Shown here in pieces: positions 10,481 through 19,200 of a stretch of DNA of 23,771 nucleotides. Numbering within the stretch: the first letter of the stretch is position 1; each line of letters starts with the position of its first letter. The notes beneath the pieces are model-generated. The model was given only the letters and a program-made list of their open reading frames with translations, had not been told where the DNA came from and ran no database searches. Made by a program: the position numbers and the translations under genes. The stretch comes from Spirogloea muscicola (Eukaryota > Streptophyta > Zygnematophyceae > Spirogloeales > Spirogloeaceae): positions 176,318-200,088 of the forward strand of contig WELB01000034.1 of the NCBI GenBank assembly GCA_009602725.1, in the 5' to 3' direction.

Positions 10481-10770
10481 CCGATAGCCGAAAAGCTTCA
10501 AAACCACACAGCTATACAAGAGACTACAGCGAACGGGAGCTTTGTAACCCCGAATCAGCTGCCGCAAGCCGGAGTAATTGCAGCTGGAAATGAGGCTCCC
10601 CAACGAGAGCCAGGATTAGCAACCAAAGCACAGCCTGACCGCAAGTGCTTTGCGTGAGCCTGGGAATAAAGGAAGAAGTTATTTAGCTTCATGCGGGAAA
10701 AATGGGCGAGCGACCTGGCGGCGTTGCAGACGGGCAGCTCACCTTGTTGTCCTTGCTGATGATGGACGCC

Positions 10771-10838
10771 CTCAGAAGAAGCAGCTCCTACAAAGGGGGC
10801 GAGGGCTTCGAAGGGCCAGCCCACGAATGACAAGTTCC
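10771..10838 (-). repeat. Dispersed repeat, minus-strand copy E
   Basis: It begins CTCAGAAGAAGCAGCTCC, then CAAAGGGGGCGAGGGC, then GGGCCAGCCCACGAATGACA. It shares order and spacing of blocks with copy D, 363 bp away. Confidence 0.6.
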
Positions 10839-11089
10839 AAAGGAAACGGGACGAGAGAGAGGAGGCGCGCCTGCGCATGAATTGAAAGGGTGACCAAATA
10901 CAAGCCAACACTGTCAGGCAAAGGCTACTGCAAAATGTGAGGCTACATGAATGGCAGCCCTATGCTAAGGTGTCTCAGGTACCAGTGTACGTAAGTTTCC
11001 ACGGGAAAGAAGAAGTGGCTTTCCTACGGGAAAAGCTAACACAAGGCATGAAAAGGTATTTAGTTCCTCCAAAGTAGCGCCTATAACCC

Positions 11090-11710
11090 GAGCTGTCGGG
11101 CGTGGCGCCTCCGGCATGTGCTCCGTCGGCGCGCAGTCGTGGCGGGCGTGGGTGTCGGCCGTCTATCCCGCCCCACTATTAACCCCACCGGCTCGTGCTG
11201 GAAGCATGAGCGGCCGGCGTGGTGAAGGGGGGGGGTGCTTTTTCCGTGACGGCGCGCGCCCCGTTGGTGGGCCGAGACGGTGGCGACGGGTATCCGATCG
11301 CCCAGGCGGGCCCCACGCACGCCGCTCACGGCGCCTCCAGCCGCGCCGCCAAATCCAGCGGCGCCGCCACCTCCACGGCCAGCGCCCGCGCCGCCCGCCG
11401 CGGCGCCTCCTCCGCCGCGCCTCGGCCTCTCTGCCTCGCGCAGCACCTCGACCTCACTGACACGGCCTGCCTGCCGTCGACGGCCGGCGTCGACGTCGAG
11501 GCGGTAGTCGGCAGCGCGGGCTCCTCCATTTCCCGCAAGCCTCGGTGCAGCGAACCGGCCTGGCGACACCTGTCCTCGCCTGGCGCCTGGCGCCTGCTTC
11601 CGAGGCCAGGGGCAGTCCTTGGTGGAGACGCCGCGCTAGACATGCGCGCGATGAAGATGCGGAGGATCACTGCACAGGCAGTCCCATAAGTAGCGCCACT
11701 TGCTGCAGGA
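11090..11710 (+). promoter_or_regulatory. GC-rich block upstream of MKK3 (promoter and/or 5' UTR)
   Basis: Composition shifts to strongly GC-rich with many CG dinucleotides from about 11090 and falls again shortly before the MKK3 ATG at 11711. Similar GC-rich blocks flank the starts of the other three genes. Several overlapping frames are open here on both strands, as expected of GC-rich DNA, and none shows a domain. No specific promoter element could be assigned. Confidence 0.45.
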
Positions 11711-14700
11711 ATGGTCGCAATGGAGCAATTGAAGAAAAGGCTTTCGCCGCTTATGTGCGACCTGAACTCCAGAGCTCCAGACACGTCTGATATGTCCATT
11801 GACATGACGGCCTCATATAAGGTGTCTATGCCAGATCATCTACCCCTTGTGTAACAGCATGTGCAGTAGACCTGCAGGTCTGAAGACATAGCAGGATACT
11901 CAACAACTACAGTTCTGCACCTGTAAAGTGCTACATCTCAAATACAGAGTTTGACATCCTTCACGTCTGCCTTTGCTGCTGTTGTGTACAAGCTCTCGAA
12001 TAGCTGCTAAGCTGTAATGACACCTGGCTACTCCGAGGAAGCAGCTAACAAGGCAGATACGCGCTGGAGGAGCTGAGCCGAGCAAAGCAGCCTGCACCCT
12101 GTGCCTGAAAACTTCATTTTGATCAAAGCTCTCAATTTGGTGTATCATAGGTGTCGGACGAAGGTACTCTGAATCTGCAGAGCCAAACCAGGGGAGACTT
12201 TGCCATAAACTCAGAAGGGTTGCAGTTTCAGAGAGTTGTGAGCACACGAGGTGATGACAAGGACGCAGAGGGAACAAGCAGGGAATACAACTATCGGATT
12301 GCTTCAAAGGACATGTGCCTTTTTGGTGCAATTGGCTTCGGAGCTAGCAGTGTAGTGAGGAAAGCTGTGCACATTCCAACCCATCGTATTGTGGCCCTCA
12401 AGAAGATCAACGTTTTTGAAAAGGTCAGCAGAGCTGCTTGCATGGTAGTCTGAAAGAGTAGCTTGTTGTCCATGGCTATTTGCGATCTCGTCAATTTTGC
12501 TATTACCTGTAATCGTCATCTTCGCAATTCCAACTCTGAAAGACAGCGTGCCAATTATGAGGAGATCCACCATCCACGTTTCTTGTCCAGAAGCAATCTC
12601 TGCACTTGCTTCATATCATACTTGATCCACTTTCGGCCGTCCCTTGGGCAGGAAACCATATATTAGGTATGTAGACTGCTCAATCGGCAGTCTGCTGTTC
12701 TAGCTCTGCTTGACCTTGCTGGCTTGCCTCTGATCTAGAGCAGGACAAGAGGAGCCTTTTGATGAACGAGATTAAGCTACTCTGTGAGGCACCGAATGCC
12801 CGAGGTCTTGTGGAGTTCTATGGAGCATTCTATTCCCCAGATAGTGGTCAAATCAGCATTGCACTTGAGTACATGGACGGAGGATCGTTGGCAGATGTTG
12901 TGCGTGAAGCAAAGATTATTCCAGAGCCTACTTTGTCAGTCATCACACGCAAAGTCTTGCACGTAAGTGTCCAAATGCGATTGCATGTACTTCAGACCAC
13001 GCTGTGAAAGCTAGTGCTGCGCTTGTTGTTCATGGTGACGGATGCAGATCTTAAGACATTCAATCGAAGTAGAGGTCAGGGTGAAGCTAATCCACACACA
13101 ACATTGGGCACAATTGCACGAGCTGTAACAGATGCTTTCTTCTGCTTTTGCTATTGACTAGGGCCTCTGCTATCTCCATCAAAGTCGCCACCTTGTACAT
13201 CGTGACATCAAGCCTGCAAATCTGCTGATGAATCTTTCTGGGGAACCTAAAATCACTGACTTCGGGATCAGCGCTGGCCTTGACAATTCAATAGCAATGG
13301 TGAGTGCAGCAGAAGGGATGAGGGAGTTGTGTCGGTTGCATAGCTTCTTGACCAGCAATCTGCCTGCACAATCAGTTGTCCTGATTTGGCAGGCACATAT
13401 AAATATTTAGTTGCACAAGGCCTGAGTTGACTGTCGAAGGGCCTCTCTCAGCAGTGACTTCAAGGCCAGAGTGGGTCCCATCCTGAAAATCATCAATTGT
13501 GACGATGCAGTGTGCAACATTTGTGGGAACTGTAACCTACATGTCACCTGAGCGAATTAATAATCAACAGTATTCGTATCCAGCTGACATCTGGAGCTTG
13601 GGTTTGACACTGCTTGAATGCGGAACAGGAGAGTTTCCATACAATGCAAACAAAGGACCTGTCACTCTCATGCTACAGGTTAATTCCACTTGGCCTCGTC
13701 TGTCATGTACATCTGACATGACTATCTATTGAGGCTAGTGTGTGATTGCTCCATGACGCTGGCTTTCAAGCACAAGGAAGTAGCTAGCAACTACATACAC
13801 AAAAAGTACCTGTTGAGCAATGACCCTCAGCTGACCTTCATAATCTCAAGGTTGTCAAGTATCTCAATGCTGTTGACTGCCCCTGTTACTGTTGCATACA
13901 CCATCAATGCTAGGCTCACATTGACCATAACGTGTGCAGGTGATGGAAGACCCTTCCCCTAGCCCTCCTGCGGATAGGTTCTCACCGGAGTTCCGGTCCT
14001 TTGTGGATGCTTGTCTCCTCAAGGATTCCAGGGCAAGACCAACAGCAGAGCAGGTAGATATGACTGCTCTTGCTGATGACTACTTATGTGAAGTATGTCC
14101 AACTCACATGACTACTGGCTTTCATCAACATAAGATGCAGAGCTACTATGCCAGTATGCAAAACTACGAATTTGAATCTTGTTATGCTGGTTTTTTCCTT
14201 AAAAGGAAAGTGGAGCTCTGATACTAGTCTGCACCTTGACATGTTGCACCTTGTGTCACATTTGTGTTCTTGCCAAAACTTAAAGCTCTTTTGTCTATCC
14301 TGGCAGTTGCTGCAACACCCCTTCATAAGAAAGTACGAGAACATGGATGTTGATCTTCCCAGCTTCATTCACAGCGTCTTTGATCCTTGCGAGCGTCTGA
14401 AAGATCTGTCAGATGTAATTCCCACTCCAGAGCATGCCCTGGCTGTTCCTTGAGTGTCCTTTGCTCATATGGATAGACAGGCCACAGCTTAGCTGTGGTG
14501 TCATTGGACCATTCATACTTTTGGATTGCACACATCAATCTCTGATGGGCAATGAAATAGGGGCAGCACATGTTGATGGTTGCCAACTTAGAACAGACCT
14601 GATTAAAGATGGAGGCGTTTCCACAATGGGCTGATGGTTGCCACCTTGGAACAGAGTCCTGATTGATTACTGAGGCATTTCCACATCGGTGCAGATGTTA

Positions 14701-15384
14701 ACCATTCACTACTATATGCTGTTTGACGGCCCCAACTGCTCCTGGAAGCACATGGAGAGCTTCTACAGATCGTCATCTACCTTAGTGTAAGCTCAAATCC
14801 ATCAGCAAGTGATGCTCTGCATCCTTGGCGGCGGCATTGTGAGCTGCTGTGCACCACATGAAGGAGGGGGGGGGTGAGGGGGTTGGTTGGGGAGTTGGAG
14901 GGCGAGCTTGAGGGAGCTTTGGTTTCTGACAATCACTGACCAACCTCAGTCGGGCAAGAGAGCAATCTGAGCATGGGCTTACGAGCTGCAGCATGTTGCT
15001 GTGCTCGTGTGCAGTTTTGCAAATCAGCGCAATGAGGGTGCGACCAGGATATTCACACTGCTGACGCAGGTGCGCAACCAGCTGGCAGGGCCGCGCCCTG
15101 GCGAGCGGCTGGTGCACACGGTGGAGTTTCTTGACTGCCGGCCGGATGGCAGGTACGGCCTCCAGGTCCGGGTGATTGGCAGCCTGGTTGCTGGCACACA
15201 CTTCATACCGGCGGGGGACGGCGCGCAGGTGGAGGGCGTGGGACGGCCATACCAGCAGGGCCCGCCGCGGCCAGAGCATAAGCTGGGCAGCTTCTGGGAG
15301 TTGATCACTTTTGAGTCAGGCGAGTTGCAGGGGTCCTACTGGATCTCCAAGCAGGAGCTGGCTATCAAGAAGCTGCCCAGGTAG
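11711..15384 (+). CDS. MKK3: MAP kinase kinase, MKK3 type (group B) with C-terminal NTF2 domain, spliced
   Basis: This is a dual-specificity kinase that phosphorylates MAP kinases. The spliced protein is 530 aa, close to plant MKK3 at about 520. It starts [14 protein letters not shown], matching the MKK3 N-terminus. Kinase motifs: glycine loop GAIGFGAS (96-103), catalytic lysine K121 in [20 protein letters not shown] in the hinge region, HRDIKPAN with D216, DFG with D234, and the plant S/T-x5-S/T activation loop (S244, T250) before [13 protein letters not shown]. After the kinase, [18 protein letters not shown] (around 371-388) opens an NTF2-like domain that runs to the end, including [26 protein letters not shown] and [14 protein letters not shown]. 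This kinase-NTF2 fusion is diagnostic of group B plant MAPKKs. The catalytic residues look intact, so activity is expected. Upstream and downstream kinases are not in this window. Confidence 0.95.
11711..15384 (+). other. MKK3: Exon structure of MKK3 (9 coding exons)
   Basis: Coding exons: 11711-11821, 12151-12423, 12744-12962, 13162-13299, 13511-13678, 13940-14053, 14307-14414, 14695-14786, 15015-15384 (stop TAG). They total 1593 nt with GT-AG introns throughout. The first seven introns are phase 0; only the last, inside the NTF2 domain, is phase 2. The first exon is supported by its match to the MKK3 N-terminal [11 protein letters not shown] block and by phase. Confidence 0.92.
14572..14690 (+). 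repeat. Tandem duplication at the 3' end of MKK3 intron 7
   Basis: Copy 1 (14572-14629) and copy 2 (14630-14690) share GATGGTTGCCA, CTTNGAACAGA, CCTGATT, then GAGGC and TTTCCACA in the same order. Copy 2 runs straight into the functional acceptor GTGCAG at 14689-14694. The equivalent place after copy 1 reads GGGCTG, without an AG. Confidence 0.8.
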
Positions 15385-16234
15385 GGGGCTGCTGCGCGCC
15401 CGAGCTTGAGCTCATCAGCAGTCAGGCCTCTCCGCCCCTTCAGCTACTCCACCAGCAGCTCCCCCATGCCCTCAGCTGCATGCCCCGGCTTGGGCGCTGC
15501 TTGCTCATGTCACCTCTCTGGCACCGGTGGGCCAGCATGGTCAAGTGTCTGCTGAGCACCAGTGCCTGGCAGCAGATTTGCTGCTCCTCACCTTGCTGGG
15601 TGCCTGTTCGAATGGGACAAATTACTGCCACGGAAGAAAGTCTGGCAACATGAAAGCGTTTCTGGAGAACACTGCACGGCAGAGTAGCTGCCAGATAGCA
15701 GCTGCCTCGGCAAAGTCTGGCTTCAAGAGTCGGTGGAGGTCACTGCAACTCGCACTCATTGCAGTGCTTCTGATCGATGCAAGCTGTGCAGAGCCTAGGG
15801 AAGTGATCATAGCTGCATTCGACCGGTGCTGTAGCCGCAATGGCCGATCGTTGCAGCCTGCTGTTTTCAGGCAGCAGTGAGGTCCTACTTGCCACGATGG
15901 GGTATTTGTCAGGAAGACACCGGGCTCCCTGTTCTCCACGAGCGGTGCATTTTTTGCCATGTCATTGGCTGCAAAATACACTGTAAGCCTGGCTGTTCGC
16001 TGTGATAGTGCAGCAAAGCACAGGCTCCAGCCGCTTGCCTCCACTGTGTTGTAGTCACAAGTCTGCAACTGGCACTTTTGCGAGTACTGGAGCGAAAGTG
16101 ACAGCGAGTGTTGCCCAAGCAGGAACGTCGGTGGCAAGGCCCCATGGACCTGAGCTTCCTCGAGTCCCAAGCCGCGGGTCAGCTCTACTGCACTCGGCCG
16201 ATGGAGAGGGAGGGAGGAGGGGAGGGGGGGCGGG
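15385..16234. other. Convergent 3' spacer between MKK3 and ISA2
   Basis: This 850-bp stretch should contain the 3' UTRs of both genes. A long minus-strand open frame crosses it and continues under the last ISA2 exons in another frame, but it carries no family motif. A TGTAA on the plus strand at 15982-15986 is about 600 nt after the MKK3 stop and is a weak poly(A) candidate. Nothing else was recognised. Confidence 0.6.
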
Positions 16235-19200
16235 CTAGGGGGCCGCGACCCTGGCGGCCCTTGCCGGTATTGGCACGGCAAACGCGTCGAGGCTAGGCGC
16301 GGCAGCTGCAGAGGCAGCGGCCTTGCGGGGCCGCCGCACGCCCCCCGGCCCAAGAGGGATGCGCGCCTCCAGCAGCAGCGCGCCATACGATTGCAGGTCG
16401 TACTTGCACTCCAGCCTGGCCCCGAACGAGCAAAGGCAGAGCGGCGCAGGTCGGGTGAGCTTAGCCCGCCCACTTCAGCACACCGCCGCAGGTCACAGCC
16501 GGCCGCTAGCTCCGTCCTCCTGATGACACTAAGCGGATCGCGGCAGCTTTCTGCTAGAATTTGCCATTGCAGCACGAGATATTGCAATGCCAGCCAATCG
16601 CGCTCGCAGGCGAGTGAATGCATGTCAGACGACCTGCAGCAAAACAAAGACCTGGAAGAGCGAGTGGCAGGGCTCACCCTTCCTCGGCCGGGTGGATCTC
16701 CGTGCCGCCGAGGTCATAGTCATGCGGAGAGTTGAGGGAGGTGTCCACCACACGAAACCTATCAGGAATAGATTCCCAGTTAGTTGACGGCCCGGCTTTC
16801 AGTGGTGTGTTGCACAGGCCATAGTGACACGAGAGGCACGCTTGAGGCAACTGCAATAAGCAAAAGCGATTTCGGTAGCTCAGCAGCTTACCAGCCCATG
16901 CCATCGGAAGCCTCTGGGAGCGTGATCGTGACAGGGTAGTGGTGAGCATTGAAGGCAATGTATAAGTTTCCTTTGTCTGGGTCCGCGATGACGGCAGGCC
17001 GGGGCTTGCGACTAGCATTACTGCTCGGCGCACTCTGAATCTCAAATCCGAGGAAGCAGCTGTCAACAGAATGGCCATGGCGTCAGCGATGGCAAGCGTG
17101 GGTCTTTTAGGTACTGTAGCAGGCCGCATGGCCATGGATCGCATGGCGCAAATAGCGACCATAGAGGACCCGCGAAGGACGAAAAAGCCAAAGGAGCACA
17201 AGACAATCTGGCTGCATCTTGGCTGCCATGGACAGTAACCACCGCACCTGTCGGGGCTGTCCCATGCCGGCTGCAGGGGCGTCAGACCGTGCCAGGTGAC
17301 ACGGTTGGGGGGTAGAAAGTCGCGCCTCTGCAGCAAGAGCAGTGTGTATGCGGAGGCGGCTTGAAGCATTTGATCACTCAGCAGTTGTTGCAGGCAACGG
17401 ACGTCGCCTGCTCCATTCATGGAGCAAACGGCCAGCCCAGTCGCCAGCTCGTCCTTTCGAGCGCGGAGAGATGCACACAGAAGATGATTTTGGATCCAAA
17501 AGCTGCTCCTCGAGGGGGAGGCCATCAGCGCTGCCAGCGATGCTAGCATAGTAGCTGGCCAAAACGAGTTGGCTCCCACAGAGGTGCTCGCACCTGCAGC
17601 AGAGCCTGCCGCCGTTTGCGGAAGGCTGACAGGCAGGAGATGAAGCGCGTCACGTGCCGGCCGAAGTCGCTGTCCAGGGCGTCCCACCGGAAGCAGCTGT
17701 CACTGCGTATTGCAAAGACAGTCAGCATCAACCACTTTCGATATGTGATACTGAACAACTGCTGCTCCGCTGCTCTGCAGAGTCCAGGGCGGTTTGACAT
17801 TTCCAGGCAATAGTGCACCGGCAGTCTGGCAACCAAGCAGCATGCAGGGCAAAGGGAGAGCAATTGCACTTACGTATCCTCGGGGAGGGTGCTCCCACCC
17901 TTGGTGTGCCCGTACTCATCGCCCATTGACACAACGGGGACACCTTGCGCCATAAGGAGGCAGAACAGAAAATTCTTGACCTGCGCGAAGCAGGCCCTTC
18001 CATTCCTCAAGACAGGACGCAACTGCTACAGGACCTTGGTGTCAAAGGCACCGCTGTCATGGACAACCCAAGAAGAGAGGTATGCAGCTAAATATTGCCT
18101 TCGCGTGTGCAGGCCTCCCCACCTGCCTGACGCGTGTCTCCATGACCATGAAGTTGTCGCTGGGCCCCTCCTCGCCCGAATTCCAGCTGACAGAAGGTCA
18201 GAGGATATGTTGAGCAAGTGGGCATGGCCACAGTTCTCGAGAACGCCGCCAGTGCTTGATTGAGTCAATCTTAGGCATGGAGTTTGAGGTGGAGGTCACA
18301 ATCAAGCAACACTTGCACATAGATACTACACTGATGTTACATGACAGGAGAAGGGCCTCACTCAGCCAGACAACCAGACAATTCACCTGATCTCTGACTC
18401 CGAGCTGCGCAACCAGACAAGACAGTGTAGGTTAATAACAATCTGTGGTGGATTGCTCATTTCCAGCATGAAGCCCTTGGCACTAGCGAGATCTTAGATG
18501 GATGCCGGCTAAGTCCTTGTATATGGTTCTGAACACAGGCCTTAGGCATGCTGACAGGAACAGCCTAAATGAAGGCTGGGCAGCTGTTGAGATGAGCAAC
18601 CAACATCCATCACCGACCTGAAGCTGACGAGGTCAGCCAGCGAGAAGCCATACGAGGCGGTGATGCGGTTGAAGGCGTGATGCGGGCCTCTCCCGTTGGC
18701 CAGAACATCGACACTGACATCAAAACGGGAGGATGTTAACAGAGGCATCGATGCTATCTTTGGCTCCAAGGACCATGCTAAACCCATCATGTGCCTATTG
18801 AGAGTCTAGAATCGACAGTCCTCCAAGCTGCATACACAAGCCAGATCTCTGACATACTCGACGTACTCAACGGAAGTGCATCAGACTTGCCAACGACCAG
18901 AAGACTGCATGGATAAGCAGATGGTTCTCAAAGTACACCTGCCAACTAGCGTGGCGGCCAGCCTGCTAAGCTGACCAAATTCGCCACGCATCCAGCGCCT
19001 GACATCGTCTTTGAAATCAACGTTCCACTCCGACCACCTCCCCCAGTGGGGGAACGTCATGTCCTGCCAGACAAGCTTTACTATGCATCATGAGCTAGAT
19101 CTGATTCGCCTCACATAGCAAGATAGTGTTGCACGAGTAAACGACCAAACCACGCAAGCGGGCAATGTTCATCATCTTCACTGTGTAGATTCGTCATCAG

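Larger units (their letters stand above)
7801..11710. other. 3.9 kb divergent intergenic region between CCT1 and MKK3
   Basis: No conserved protein domain was recognised in any frame here. Open frames reach about 190 codons but are compositionally biased and lack family motifs. The stretch must contain the promoters of CCT1 (leftward) and MKK3 (rightward). It is made up of a GC-rich block near 7800-7960, a pyrimidine-rich and repeat-laden middle (about 8040-10850), a quieter stretch (10850-11080), and a GC-rich block from about 11090 to 11690. Confidence 0.65.

Noticed and set aside
11081-11689. Several overlapping open frames before MKK3 on both strands
   Set aside because: High GC leaves few stop codons in all frames. 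The peptides are Ala/Arg/Pro-rich and without motifs, which fits promoter or 5' UTR better.
7801-11710. Transposon or retroelement between CCT1 and MKK3
   Set aside because: No transposase, reverse transcriptase or integrase motifs and no clear terminal repeats with target-site duplication were seen. Only short non-coding repeats are supported.
14415-14453. Apparent MKK3 stop after the kinase domain (reading on to 14453)
   Set aside because: A donor at 14415 joins exactly to 14695 to give [15 protein letters not shown], the conserved MKK3 link into the NTF2 domain, so the stop lies in an intron.
15622-16677. Long minus-strand open frame of about 350 codons
   Set aside because: It overlaps the last two ISA2 exons in another frame, has no recognisable domain and has biased composition. 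The third frame gives the conserved ISA2 C-terminus, so this is a shadow.
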